64,000 nucleotides of DNA from Sphingomonas sp. UBA978 (GCF_002292295.1 NZ_DBBS01000018.1:1-64000), one strand, 5' to 3'. Shown: positions 17,311 to 26,009, numbered from the stretch's first letter. Numbers and translations: made by a program. Notes: generated by a model from the letters alone, not told the origin.

Positions 17311-18822
17311 ATGACCATCACCCGCCGCGCCGCCGCCCTCGGGATGGGGTCCCTCTTCCTCCCCTTCCCCGCCCATGCCGCGACGATGATCGACGTCCGC
17401 GACCATGGCGCGAAGGGCGACGGCACGGCGCTCGATTCTCCCGCGATCAACGCCGCCATCGCGGCCGCCGCCGCCCGGCCGCAGGGCGGCACCGTCACCA
17501 TCCCCGCCGGCCGCTATCGCTGCTATTCGATCCGCCTGCGCAGCCGCGTCACGATCGTGCTGGCCAAGGGCGCGGTGATCGAGGCGGCGACCGGCGCCGG
17601 CTACGACCTGCCCGAAGACAATGGCGAACAGCTCTATCAGGATTTCGGCCACAGCCATTGGCGCAACAGCCTGATCTGGGGCGAGGACGTCGAGGATGTC
17701 GCGATCACCGGCACCGGCCTGATCCATGGCATCGGCCTCACCCGCGACGGCCCCGGCGCGCGGTGGAAGGCGCAGACCGGCGAGCGCCCGCTGTCGATGC
17801 GGCAGATGACCGCGGAAGAGATCGCAAAGCTCGAACCCGACGCCACCCGCATGAACGGCCTTGGCAACAAGGGGATCGCGCTGAAGAACGGCCGCAACAT
17901 TCGCCTGTCCGGCTTCACGATGCTGAAATGCGGCCATTTCGCCATCCTCGCCACCGGCACGCACGGCCTGCACGTCCACGACCTGTCGATCGACAGCGAC
18001 CGCGACGGCATCGACCTCGATTGCGTCGCCGACACGATCGTCGAACGCTGCCGCGTCAACACCCCCAACGACGATGCGATCGTCATCAAGAGCAGCTTCG
18101 CGCTCGGCCGCGCGATCCCGTCGGAGAATATCGTCATCCGCCATTGCGCGGTCAGCGGCTACGACCTCGGCACGCTGCTCGACGGCAGCCACCGCATGAC
18201 GCAGGTCGCGGCGCCCGATCGCGACCGCCCGACCGGACGTATCAAGCTCGGCACCGAGAGCAACGGCGGCTATCGCAACATCCTCATCGAGGATTGCACC
18301 TTCCACCATTGCCGTGGCCTCGCGCTGGAGACGGTGGACGGCGGCGTCATAGAGGATGTCGTCGCCCGCCGCCTGACGATGCGCGACGTCACCACCGCGC
18401 CGATTTTCCTGCGCATCGGCGACCGCCGCCGCGGCCCCGCCGGCACCGGCATCGGCGCGATCCGGGGCGTATCGATCGAACAGGTCGATGCGACCGGGAT
18501 CGACCACCGCTTCGCCGCGACGATCGCCGGCCTGCCCGGTCACCCGGTCGAGGCGGTGCAACTGCGGCATGTCCGCCTGCGCTATGCCGGCGGCGGCACC
18601 GCTGCTGACGCCGCGCGCCGGCCGGAGGACCTCGCCACCGCCTATCCCGAACCCAGCATGTTCGGGGTCACGCCGGCATGGGGCCTGTGGGTGCGGCATG
18701 CGCGCGGACTGGCGATCGACCGCCTGACGCTCGCCACCGCCACGCCCGACGCCCGCCCCCCGTTCCGGGTCGAGGATGCCGCCGACGTGAAGGTCACGAA
18801 CACGCCGTTCTGGCGCGCTTAG
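17311..18822 (+). CDS. Glycoside hydrolase family 28 (polygalacturonase/rhamnogalacturonase-like), exported
   Basis: The 503-residue protein begins with a twin-arginine-like signal (MTITRRAAALGMGSLFLPFPAHA). It then has the GH28/pectin-lyase-like start MIDVRDHGAKGDGTALDSPAINAAIAAAA. The beta-helix carries SDRDGIDLDCVADTIVERC and NTPNDDAIVIKSS, which hold the aspartates used for catalysis in GH28. The GHG motif of classic polygalacturonases is replaced by GTESNGG, so specificity may differ, for example rhamnogalacturonan or unsaturated ends. ATG 17311 opens the exported form; the longer frame upstream is an artefact of GC bias. Confidence 0.88.
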   Translation: MTITRRAAALGMGSLFLPFPAHAATMIDVRDHGAKGDGTALDSPAINAAIAAAAARPQGGTVTIPAGRYRCYSIRLRSRVTIVLAKGAVIEAATGAGYDLPEDNGEQLYQDFGHSHWRNSLIWGEDVEDVAITGTGLIHGIGLTRDGPGARWKAQTGERPLSMRQMTAEEIAKLEPDATRMNGLGNKGIALKNGRNIRLSGFTMLKCGHFAILATGTHGLHVHDLSIDSDRDGIDLDCVADTIVERCRVNTPNDDAIVIKSSFALGRAIPSENIVIRHCAVSGYDLGTLLDGSHRMTQVAAPDRDRPTGRIKLGTESNGGYRNILIEDCTFHHCRGLALETVDGGVIEDVVARRLTMRDVTTAPIFLRIGDRRRGPAGTGIGAIRGVSIEQVDATGIDHRFAATIAGLPGHPVEAVQLRHVRLRYAGGGTAADAARRPEDLATAYPEPSMFGVTPAWGLWVRHARGLAIDRLTLATATPDARPPFRVEDAADVKVTNTPFWRA

Positions 18823-18859
18823 CGTTTGACCTCCGGGCGATAACCGCTTACCAAATCCT

Positions 18860-18881
18860 ACATACCAATACCATATAATGG
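18860..18881. promoter_or_regulatory. Candidate operator, ACATACCAA-type, copy 2
   Basis: This AT-rich 22-base segment starts ACATACCAA and matches 12014-12035 at 18 of 22 positions. Its right part, with one base on, forms the perfect inverted repeat ACCAT-ATA-ATGGT (18870-18882). TATAAT at 18874-18879 could also be a promoter -10 element. It ends 14 bases before the mutarotase start, so a bound protein would block transcription or initiation of the rhaM-GH35-GH105 unit. Confidence 0.5.
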
Positions 18882-18895
18882 TCTGGAGGGGTTTG

Positions 18896-19210
18896 ATGTC
18901 GATCCATGCATTCAAGATGCAGCTGAAGCCCGGCGTGATCGACGAATATCGCCGTCGGCACGACGCGATCTGGCCCGAACTGTCGGCGCTGCTGACGCAG
19001 AGCGGCATCGGCAATTATTCGATCTTTCTCGACGAGGGCACGCTGTCGCTGTTCGCGGTGCTGACGCTCGCCGAGGACAATGATCGCGACGCGCTGCCCG
19101 ACCATCCGGTGATGAAGCGCTGGTGGGACTATATGGCCCCGCTGATGGAGGTCGAGCCCGACAACCGCCCGGTCGAGACGCCGCTGCCGATGATCTTCCA
19201 CCATGATTGA
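18896..19210 (+). CDS. rhaM: L-rhamnose mutarotase
   Basis: RhaM interconverts alpha- and beta-L-rhamnose. The 104-residue protein matches the family length. The active-site residues fall at the same positions as in E. coli RhaM: Tyr18 and His22 in DEYRRRHDAIWPEL, and the Trp pair in KRWWDYM near 76-77. ATG 18896 is preceded by GGAGGG at 18885-18890; an in-frame ATG at 18878 lacks such a site. The GH35 gene starts within its last codons, so the two are translationally coupled. Confidence 0.95.
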   Translation: MSIHAFKMQLKPGVIDEYRRRHDAIWPELSALLTQSGIGNYSIFLDEGTLSLFAVLTLAEDNDRDALPDHPVMKRWWDYMAPLMEVEPDNRPVETPLPMIFHHD

Positions 19211-22200
19211 TTGCGCCATGCGCGCCTGCCTGCGCGGGAGCACGGCTGCGCTGGCGCTCGCGACCCTGCTCGCCACCACAGCGCAGGCGCAGGTGGCGAA
19301 GCCCACCGAGAATCTCGCTGCGCCGGTCAGGACCTTCGGTCGCGTCAGCTATGACGCGCGCTCGCTGATGATCGACGGCAAGCGGCAGGTGATCTGGTCC
19401 GCCGAATTCCACCCCTTCCGCCTGCCCAGCCCCGACCTGTGGCGCGACGTGCTGCAGAAGCTGAAGGCGAGCGGATTCAACACCGTCGCGCTTTATTTCG
19501 ACTGGGGTTATCACAGCCCGAAACAGGGCGTGTACGACTTCACCGGCATCCGCGACATGGACCGGGTGCTGCGCGAGGCGGCGGAGGAAGGGCTCTACGT
19601 CATCACCCGCGCCGGGCCCTATGTGAATGCAGAGCTGTCGCGCGGTGGTTTTCCCGGCTGGCTGGTAAACCAGCGCGGCCGCGCCCGCACCGACGATCCC
19701 GCCTATATGGCGGCGGCGGACGAATGGCTGACGCAGATCGACGCGATCATCGCGCGCCACCAGATCAACGGGGACGGCAAGGGCCACAAAGGCACCGTCA
19801 TCCTCCACCAGATCGAGAACGAGCTGGCGCTGACCACCCCGGCGCAGCGCCGCTACATGGACCATCTCTCCGCCAAGGCGCGCGCCGACGGCATCACCGT
19901 GCCGCTGTTCCACAACGACCAGGGCCGCAACGGCTATTGGGTGCCGGAATCGTCCAAGGTCGCCAACGTGGTGCACGGCCCCAACGACCTTTACGCCTTC
20001 GACGGCTATCCCGGCGGCACCTGCACCGTCGAGGGCAAGCCGACGCGCGGATCGGCGGCGCCCGACTGGGGCTATTACGGCCCCGGCGGCGCGAAGGGCG
20101 GTGCCTCCGCCTCGCCCGACACGCCCGCCTTCCTCGCCGAATTCGGCGGCGGCTGGTTCGACTATTGGGGGTCGAACGGCGGCTACGAATGCAACGCGAT
20201 CCAGCGCGGCAAGCGCTTCCAGCGCGTCTTCTACGGCACCAACCTCGCCAACGGCATCGACATCCAGAGCGTCTACATGGGCTATGGCGGCACCAGCTGG
20301 GGCTGGCTGCCCGCGCCGGTGGTGTTCTCCAGCTACGATTACGGCGCCGCCATCTCCGAAGCGCGCGAACTGCGCCCCAAGGCGGAGGAGATGAAGCAGC
20401 TGGGCGGCCTGATCGCCGCCGTTCCCGACCTCGCCGGCATGGTGCCCGCCGGCGAGCCGCTCGTGTCGTCGCCCAACGTGCAGGTCTATCACAACCGGAA
20501 TCCGGAGAGCGACGCGCGCTTCCTGATGGTGACGCACAAGCCGTCGAACGGGACCACCGACGACCGCTTCACGATCACCGCCGACCTGCCCGACGGCCGC
20601 TACACCTTCCCCGCCGCCGAGCCGATGCGCCTCAACGGCTTCGACGCCAAATGGCTCGTCGCGGGCGTGACCGTGGGCAAGCAGCGGCTGGTCTATTCGA
20701 CCTCCGAACTGCAGGCCGCGATGAGCGCCGACGGCAGCGACCTGATGCTGCTCTACGGCCGCGCCCGCGAGACCGGCGAGACGGTGTTGCGCTACGCCTC
20801 CGCGCCGCAGGTACGCGTGCTCGAGGGACAGGCGACCAGCCGGTTCGATGCGGCGAAGGGCGACCTGCGCCTGAACTACCCGCATCAGGGCCGCGCCGTG
20901 GTGCGGATCGAGGGTGGCGGACGCCCGCCGCTGACGCTGATCCTCGCCGACGAGGCCGAGGCCGTCCGCTACTGGCGGCAGGGCCCGGCGCTGGTTCGCG
21001 GACCCGCGCTGGTACGGCATGTCGCGGTGAAGGGCGGCACGCTCGCCCTCACCGGCGACACGCGCGAGGGCACCCCGCTCGAACTCTGGGCGCCCGCGGC
21101 GATCCGGTCGGTGCGCTGGAACGGCACCGCCATCCCCACGACGCTCACGCCGATCGGCAGCCGCATCGCCACCCGCCCGCTCGCCGGCCCCGCCCCCGTC
21201 ACCCTGCCGGCGCTGACGTGGCGCACCGCCTATGGCTCGCCCGAGGCGCAGCCCGGCTTCGACGACAGCACATGGCAGGCGGCGGAGGGCAAGCCCTACG
21301 CCAGCATCACCGCGCGCCCCGACGGCCAGCCCAATCTGTCGATGGACGCCTATGGCTTTCACGACGGCGACGTCTGGTATCGCGGCCGCTTCACCGGCAC
21401 GCCCGATGCAAGGCAGATCGCGCTCTATTACGGCGCGGGCGGCTCCGGCATGGTGCAAGTCTGGGTCGACGGCCAGTTCGTCGGCCAGGACGAGCTGCCC
21501 GGCGGCCTGCCCCGCCCGATCACCACCGGCACCGCGCGCTTCGACCTGCCCGCCGCCGCGCAGGGCGCCGGCGAGCATGTCGTCAGCATCATGGTCCGCA
21601 ACAACGGCCATAACTGGGACCTCGACAGCGACGACGCGCACAAGGAGGCGCGCGGCCTGATCTCCGCCTCGCTCGAAGCCCCCGGCGGCCGCAGCTTCGC
21701 GATCCCGATCGCGTGGAAGATCCAGGGCAAGCAGGGCGGCGAGGACCTGCCCGACCCCGCCCGCGGCGTCGCCAACACCGGCGGCCAATATGGCGAGCGC
21801 AACGGCTGGCACCTGCCCGGCTTCGACGACGCCGCATGGCAGGCCGCACCGGCCACCGTCCGGCCCGGCACCACCTGGTATCGCACCCGCGTCGACCTCG
21901 CCCTGCCGAAGGGGCAGGACACCACCGTCGCGGTCGCGTTCGGCGATACGGCCACGCCCCGCTCGGTCGCGAAATACCGCGCCCTGCTGTTCGTCAACGG
22001 CTGGAACATGGGCCAGTTCATCGCCCATGTCGGCCCGCAGCGCGTCTTCCCGATCCCGGAAGGCATACTCGACCACCACGGCCGCAACACGATCGCCCTC
22101 GCCGTCACCAGCGATGGCGCGCCCGGCGACGTGCTGGAACCCGTGAAGCTCGTCACGCTGCGCTCCGTGCGCGGCGGCCTGTCCATAGCCCCGGTCGCAG

Positions 22201-22238
22201 GGCCGTCGCGCCCCGACCAACTCATCCAGGAGAAGTAA
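19203..22238 (+). CDS. Beta-galactosidase, glycoside hydrolase family 35
   Basis: This exo-enzyme would remove beta-galactosyl residues, here probably galactan side chains of rhamnogalacturonan I. The 1011-residue protein has a signal peptide (GSTAALALATLLATTAQAQ) and a GH35 TIM barrel beginning IWSAEFHPFRLPSPDLWRDVLQKLKASGFNTV. The proton donor Glu is in HQIENELAL and the likely nucleophile Glu is in LAEFGGGWFDYWG. Two galactose-binding-like domains follow (VQVWVDGQFVG; LLFVNGWNMGQFIAHVGPQ). It starts at ATG 19203, overlapping the rhaM end by eight bases; ATG 19218 is an alternative. It is probably periplasmic. Confidence 0.93.
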   Translation: MIDCAMRACLRGSTAALALATLLATTAQAQVAKPTENLAAPVRTFGRVSYDARSLMIDGKRQVIWSAEFHPFRLPSPDLWRDVLQKLKASGFNTVALYFDWGYHSPKQGVYDFTGIRDMDRVLREAAEEGLYVITRAGPYVNAELSRGGFPGWLVNQRGRARTDDPAYMAAADEWLTQIDAIIARHQINGDGKGHKGTVILHQIENELALTTPAQRRYMDHLSAKARADGITVPLFHNDQGRNGYWVPESSKVANVVHGPNDLYAFDGYPGGTCTVEGKPTRGSAAPDWGYYGPGGAKGGASASPDTPAFLAEFGGGWFDYWGSNGGYECNAIQRGKRFQRVFYGTNLANGIDIQSVYMGYGGTSWGWLPAPVVFSSYDYGAAISEARELRPKAEEMKQLGGLIAAVPDLAGMVPAGEPLVSSPNVQVYHNRNPESDARFLMVTHKPSNGTTDDRFTITADLPDGRYTFPAAEPMRLNGFDAKWLVAGVTVGKQRLVYSTSELQAAMSADGSDLMLLYGRARETGETVLRYASAPQVRVLEGQATSRFDAAKGDLRLNYPHQGRAVVRIEGGGRPPLTLILADEAEAVRYWRQGPALVRGPALVRHVAVKGGTLALTGDTREGTPLELWAPAAIRSVRWNGTAIPTTLTPIGSRIATRPLAGPAPVTLPALTWRTAYGSPEAQPGFDDSTWQAAEGKPYASITARPDGQPNLSMDAYGFHDGDVWYRGRFTGTPDARQIALYYGAGGSGMVQVWVDGQFVGQDELPGGLPRPITTGTARFDLPAAAQGAGEHVVSIMVRNNGHNWDLDSDDAHKEARGLISASLEAPGGRSFAIPIAWKIQGKQGGEDLPDPARGVANTGGQYGERNGWHLPGFDDAAWQAAPATVRPGTTWYRTRVDLALPKGQDTTVAVAFGDTATPRSVAKYRALLFVNGWNMGQFIAHVGPQRVFPIPEGILDHHGRNTIALAVTSDGAPGDVLEPVKLVTLRSVRGGLSIAPVAGPSRPDQLIQEK

Positions 22239-22239
22239 C

Positions 22240-23355
22240 TTGGCCGCCCTCACCCACGACATCCCCCGCGGGGAGGTCACGACCGCCATCCACAAGCTGA
22301 TGGACAATCTCGTCAACATCAAGGACGAGACCGGCGAATTCCTGCTCCATCTGGAGGATGGCCGGATCATCGACACCAAGGGCTGGGCCGGCTGGGAATG
22401 GACCCACGGCGTCGGCCTGTTCGGGATGTGGCGCTATTACGAGCAGACCGGCGACAAGGCCGCGCTCGCGATCATCAAGCAATGGTTCGAGGATCGCTTC
22501 GCCGAAGGCACGCCGACCAAGAACATCAACACCGTCGCGCCGTTCATCACGCTCGCCTATCTTTACGAGCACGAGCCCGATCCGCGCTACATCCCGTATC
22601 TGGATACCTGGGCCGAATGGCTGATGGCGCCCGACGGACTGCCCAAGACCGAGGAGGGCGGGTTCCAGCACATCGTCTACAACGACGAGAATCCGGGTGA
22701 GATGTGGGACGACACGCTGATGATGTCGGTGCTGCCGCTCGCCAAGATCGGCCTGCTGCTGAACCGCCCGCAGTATATCGAGGAGGCGAAGCGCCAGTTC
22801 CTCGTCCACATCAAATATCTGTTCGACAAGAAGACCGGTCTCTGGTTCCACGGCTGGGACTTCAACGGCCGGCACAATTTCGCCGAGGCGCTGTGGGCGC
22901 GCGGCAATTGCTGGGTGACGATCGCGATCCCGGAGATCATCGAGATCCTCGATCTGCCGCAGGGTGATGCCTTCCGCACCTTCCTGATCGACACGCTCGA
23001 GGCGCAGGTGAAGACGCTCAGCCAGACGCAGGATGCCGAGACCGGCCTGTGGCACACGCTCATCATGGACCCGACCAGCTATCTGGAGGCGTCGGCGACC
23101 GCCGGCTTCGCCTATGGCATCCTGAAGGGCGTGCGGAAGGGCTATCTGCCGCGCCATTACGAGGCGGTCGGGATCAAGGCGGTGCGCGGCGTGCTCGCCA
23201 ATATCGACGAGGCGGGCGAACTGAAGCAGGTCAGCTTCGGCACCGCGATGGGCGACACGCAGCAATTCTACAAGGATATCGCGCTCACCTCGATGCCCTA
23301 CGGCCAGAGCCTCGCGATGGTCGCCCTGGGCGAGTTCCTGCGCACCTATATCTGA
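22240..23355 (+). CDS. Cytoplasmic unsaturated rhamnogalacturonyl hydrolase (GH105)
   Basis: GH105 enzymes release the 4,5-unsaturated galacturonosyl residue made by rhamnogalacturonan lyase from the rhamnose it is bound to. The 371-residue protein has the YteR/YesR length and (alpha/alpha)6 features: GWAGWEWTHGVGLFGMWRYYE, NTVAPFITLAYLYE, the Asp-containing MWDDTLMMSVLPLA near 155-168, WARGNCWVTIAIPEI and SYLEASATAGFAYGILKG. No signal peptide is present, so it acts in the cytoplasm after import. TTG 22240 is the start, with AGGAGAAG at 22228-22235. It follows GH35 by one base and is probably in the same operon. Confidence 0.92.
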   Translation: MAALTHDIPRGEVTTAIHKLMDNLVNIKDETGEFLLHLEDGRIIDTKGWAGWEWTHGVGLFGMWRYYEQTGDKAALAIIKQWFEDRFAEGTPTKNINTVAPFITLAYLYEHEPDPRYIPYLDTWAEWLMAPDGLPKTEEGGFQHIVYNDENPGEMWDDTLMMSVLPLAKIGLLLNRPQYIEEAKRQFLVHIKYLFDKKTGLWFHGWDFNGRHNFAEALWARGNCWVTIAIPEIIEILDLPQGDAFRTFLIDTLEAQVKTLSQTQDAETGLWHTLIMDPTSYLEASATAGFAYGILKGVRKGYLPRHYEAVGIKAVRGVLANIDEAGELKQVSFGTAMGDTQQFYKDIALTSMPYGQSLAMVALGEFLRTYI

Positions 23356-23367
23356 CGCGAACACAAG

Positions 23368-23465
23368 CCCCTCCCCCTCGGGGGAGGGGTTGGGGGTGGG
23401 GGACGTCTCACCGAGACCGACGTTCACGACTCCTCCACCCCAACCCCTCCTCTGAAGAGGAGGGG
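23368..23465. repeat. Inverted pair of C/G-rich palindromic repeats
   Basis: Two related units face each other between the GH105 and transporter genes. The first, 23368-23402, is a CCCCTCCCC...GGGGAGGGG hairpin followed by TTGGGGGTGGGG. The second, about 23430-23465, is the reverse complement of the same design (CCCCAACCCC, then CCTCCTC-TGAA-GAGGAGG). This is the arrangement of a bacterial interspersed mosaic element. It could act as a transcript stabiliser. Confidence 0.6.
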
Positions 23466-23479
23466 CCAAAGGAGAGCAT

Positions 23480-25021
23480 ATGGCCACCGACCCGATCGCC
23501 GCAGCGCCCGTCCTGCCCACCGCGCCCGCGCGTCCGGTGCGCTGGTACAATCTGCTCGCCTATGGCTCGAACGACGTGCTCGGCGCGGGGTCGATGGCGG
23601 TCATCAGCACGTGGATCCTGATCTTCTACACCAGCTTCTGCGGCCTTTCCGCGGCGCAGGCGACGATCATCTTCGGCGTCGCGCGGGTACTCGATGCGTT
23701 CACCAGCCCGCTGATCGGCCATGTCTCCGACAATATCGGCCGGACGTGGCTGGGGCGCCGGTTCGGGCGGCGGCGGTTCTTCATCCTCGCCGCGATCCCG
23801 CTGCTGCCGTCGTTCGCGATCATGTGGGTCGCCGGGCAGAGCTTCTGGTATTATCTCGTCACCTACGTCCTGTTCGAGATGGTCTATGCGATGGAGATCA
23901 TCCCGTACGAGACGCTCGCCAGCGAAATGGCGACCGATTACAAGACCAAGGCGAAGTTCGCCGGCGCGCGCATCCTGTGCGGCCAGTGTTCGGCCATCGC
24001 CGCGGCCTTCCTGCCCGCGTGGCTGATCGCGTATCTCGGTCCCGACAGCCCCGACACCTATCTGTACATGGGCATCATCTTCTCGATCCTGTTCATGGGC
24101 GCGGCCGGGCTGCTCTATACGTTCAGCTGGGAACGCCAGCGTCCGCCCGAGCTCGCCGAAGCGGAGGCGCGCGACAAGCCGACGCTCGCGGCGGCCTTCG
24201 CGGCCCTGTACCGCAACCTCTTTTCGACGCTGCGCATCCGCGCGTTCCGGCTGCACCTCGGCATGTATCTGGGCGGCTATATCAGCCAGGACATCTACAA
24301 TGCGGCCTTCACCTATTTCGTGATCTTCGCGCTCGCCGGATCGACCGCGATCGTCGGGCAGCTGGTCGGCGTTACCTATATCGTCCAGCTGATCGCGGTG
24401 GTGCTGGCGATCAACTTCGCGCTGCGCCTGTCGCCCGCCGCCGCCTATCGCTTCGCGGCATTGAGCTTCGCGATCGGCGTCGTCATCTTCCTCGCCATGT
24501 ATGCCGCCGGCTATACCGCGACCTCGGCGCTGTTCTGGCTGCCGGTGGTGTTCGCCGGGCTCGGCCGCGGCGCGCTCAACTACATCCCCTGGGCCACCTA
24601 CAATTACATGGCCGACGTCGACGAGATCGTCACCGGCCGCCGCCGCGAGGGCGCCTTCGCCGGGGTCATGACCTTCGTGCGCAAGATGAGCCAGGCGCTC
24701 GCGGTGATCCTGGTCGGGCAGGTGATGCAGGCGTCGGGCTTCGTGTCCAAGGCGACGACGCAGAGCCCGCAGGCGATCGCCGCGATCGTCGGGGTGCTCG
24801 GCCTCGGCACGATCGCGATGCTGGTGTTCGGCGTGCTGGTGTCGACCCGCTTCCGCCTCGACCCGCGCACCCATGCGATCCTGCTCGACGAGATCGAACG
24901 CTTCCGCGGCGGCGCGCGCCAGCCGGTGGACGAGGATCATGCGCGGGTGGTGGTGGACCTGTCGGGCTGGTCGTACGACCGGCTGTGGGGGAACAACCCG
25001 GTGGCGGGCCCGCAACGCTGA
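23480..25021 (+). CDS. GPH-family (MelB-like) sugar/uronide:cation symporter
   Basis: This inner-membrane transporter of 513 residues has about 12 membrane segments. It shows glycoside-pentoside-hexuronide family features: WYNLLAYGSNDVLGAGSMAVISTWIL, ARVLDAFTSPLIGHVSDN, GRRFGRRRFFILAAIPL and EIIPYETLASEMATDYKTKAKFAGAR. Last in the first pectin locus and downstream of a cytoplasmic GH105, it most likely imports unsaturated galacturonyl-rhamnose or a related disaccharide. ATG 23480 follows AAAGGAGAG. About 70 hydrophilic residues follow the last membrane helix. Confidence 0.87.
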   Translation: MATDPIAAAPVLPTAPARPVRWYNLLAYGSNDVLGAGSMAVISTWILIFYTSFCGLSAAQATIIFGVARVLDAFTSPLIGHVSDNIGRTWLGRRFGRRRFFILAAIPLLPSFAIMWVAGQSFWYYLVTYVLFEMVYAMEIIPYETLASEMATDYKTKAKFAGARILCGQCSAIAAAFLPAWLIAYLGPDSPDTYLYMGIIFSILFMGAAGLLYTFSWERQRPPELAEAEARDKPTLAAAFAALYRNLFSTLRIRAFRLHLGMYLGGYISQDIYNAAFTYFVIFALAGSTAIVGQLVGVTYIVQLIAVVLAINFALRLSPAAAYRFAALSFAIGVVIFLAMYAAGYTATSALFWLPVVFAGLGRGALNYIPWATYNYMADVDEIVTGRRREGAFAGVMTFVRKMSQALAVILVGQVMQASGFVSKATTQSPQAIAAIVGVLGLGTIAMLVFGVLVSTRFRLDPRTHAILLDEIERFRGGARQPVDEDHARVVVDLSGWSYDRLWGNNPVAGPQR

Positions 25022-25049
25022 TCGGGCGAGCGCGTCGCTCGCCGTCCAT

Positions 25050-25130
25050 CTCGTCATTGCGAGCGCAGCGAAGCAATCCAGGGCCGGACCAGGACGTCCT
25101 GGATTGCTTCGCTGCGCTCGCAATGACGAG
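25050..25130. repeat. Perfect 33-base inverted repeat (REP-like)
   Basis: CTCGTCATTGCGAGCGCAGC (start of the left arm, 25050-25082) is repeated in perfect inverse at 25098-25130 around a 15-base spacer. The core CATTGCGAGCGCAGCGAAGC is a widespread bacterial extragenic repeat type. It lies between the 3' ends of the symporter gene and the tmRNA gene and may serve as a shared terminator-like hairpin. Confidence 0.8.
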
Positions 25131-25154
25131 GCGAGACCGGCCATATCGAAAATG

Positions 25155-25499
25155 AGGTGGGGAGCTTCTGTTGCCCGGTGCTCCCCGTACCGCTGGAATC
25201 CCTTCTGTTGCCCGGTGGGTCCAACCGCGTAATCTTGGAATAACCTCAGGCCGTTAGGCCCTCAGTTACGCCGCAATCGCGAGTGCTTCGTTATCGTTGG
25301 CACTTGTGTAATGGGCCGTTGCGGTGGTCCCATTCCGAGCGAAAGACAGCGCTTTTCAACACACGTCGATCCTAGTTCGGCCCCGTCATCGCATCTGATC
25401 GCTCAGCTGCGGTGGTGGAGCCGCCGGGTACTGCCCCCGGGTCCGCTGCGTCTATGCGACGCCACCGTTTATCGCCATAGCCAGCTGGAAGCCGGCACG
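25155..25499 (-). ncRNA. ssrA: Two-piece (circularly permuted) tmRNA
   Basis: On the minus strand the order is acceptor piece, short intervening segment, coding piece, as in alphaproteobacterial tmRNA. The acceptor piece ends at 25413 with CGGCTCC-A-CCA, after the arm CCGGG-GGCAGTA-CCCGG. The coding piece begins at 25384 with GGGGCCG, which pairs with CGGCTCC (one G-U), then AACTAGGATCGACG, a canonical tmRNA 5' region. The 28 bases between (25385-25412) would be removed. The tag frame is read from 25301 to 25266 and encodes ANDNEALAIAA followed by TAA, a typical proteolysis tag. Near the 3' end a 7-base hairpin, GGGGAGC/GCTCCCC (25159-25186), is followed by ATTTTC. The exact 5' end and coding-piece 3' end are estimated. 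Confidence 0.93.
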
Positions 25500-25502
25500 C
25501 CC

Positions 25503-25531
25503 CATATAGGCCGGGGTTCAAGCCACTGCAA
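25503..25531 (-). promoter_or_regulatory. Promoter of the tmRNA gene
   Basis: On the minus strand TTGCAG (25531-25526) and TATATG (25508-25503) are separated by exactly 17 bases and would start transcription near 25497-25499, at the 5' end of the acceptor piece. Confidence 0.65.
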
Positions 25532-25577
25532 TGCGCGCCTTTCGCTCGCCACATTATCGGGCCATAGGCCATCGATC

Positions 25578-26009
25578 ATGTTGACCCAGCGTTCCCGCTA
25601 CGCGCTGCGCGCGATGCTGTTCCTCGCCGAAGCACCCGCCGCCACGCCGCCGATCCCGATGGGGCGGATCGCGATCGCCGCGAACGTGCCGCGCAAGTTC
25701 CTTGAGCTGATCCTTGCCGACCTGCGCGACGCCGGACTGCTGACCAGCACGCGCGGCAAGATGGGCGGCTACGTCCTCTCCCGTCCCGCGCAATTGATCT
25801 CGCTGGGCGAGGTGATCCGCGTGATCGAGGGGCCGCTCGCGCTGGTCCCCTGCGTCAGCCGCACCGCCTATCGCCCCTGCCTCGACTGCAAGAGCGAGGC
25901 GGACTGCGCGATCCGCCACGCGATGATGCGCGTCCGCGACGAGACGGCGCGCATCCTCGACGGCACCAGCCTCGCCGACGCGACCGCGAAGCAGCTGGTC
26001 GCGGCGTAA
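25578..26009 (+). CDS. Rrf2-family transcriptional regulator with cysteine cluster
   Basis: This 143-residue regulator has the Rrf2 winged helix: MLTQRSRYALRAMLFLAEAP, PRKFLELILADLRDAGLLTSTRGKMGGYVLSRP. Four cysteines lie at 92, 101, 104 and 110 (PCVSRTAYRPCLDCKSEADC). IscR uses cysteines at 92, 98 and 104 for an Fe-S cluster, so a redox- or iron-sensing cluster is plausible here. ATG 25578 gives the canonical N-terminus; upstream in-frame sequence is the tmRNA region. A perfect palindrome near lemA (26564-26585) is a possible target. Whether it senses iron, NO or sulfur cannot be judged. Confidence 0.9.
   Translation: MLTQRSRYALRAMLFLAEAPAATPPIPMGRIAIAANVPRKFLELILADLRDAGLLTSTRGKMGGYVLSRPAQLISLGEVIRVIEGPLALVPCVSRTAYRPCLDCKSEADCAIRHAMMRVRDETARILDGTSLADATAKQLVAA

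Noticed and set aside
18912..22379. A 1155-codon antisense frame across rhaM and GH35
   Set aside because: Composition is typical of the complement of GC-rich coding sequence, and the plus-strand genes have clear motifs and ribosome-binding sites.
25311..25577. N-terminal extension of the Rrf2 protein by 89 residues
   Set aside because: The extension is the complement of tmRNA sequence. The family N-terminus MLTQRSRYALRAM starts at 25578.
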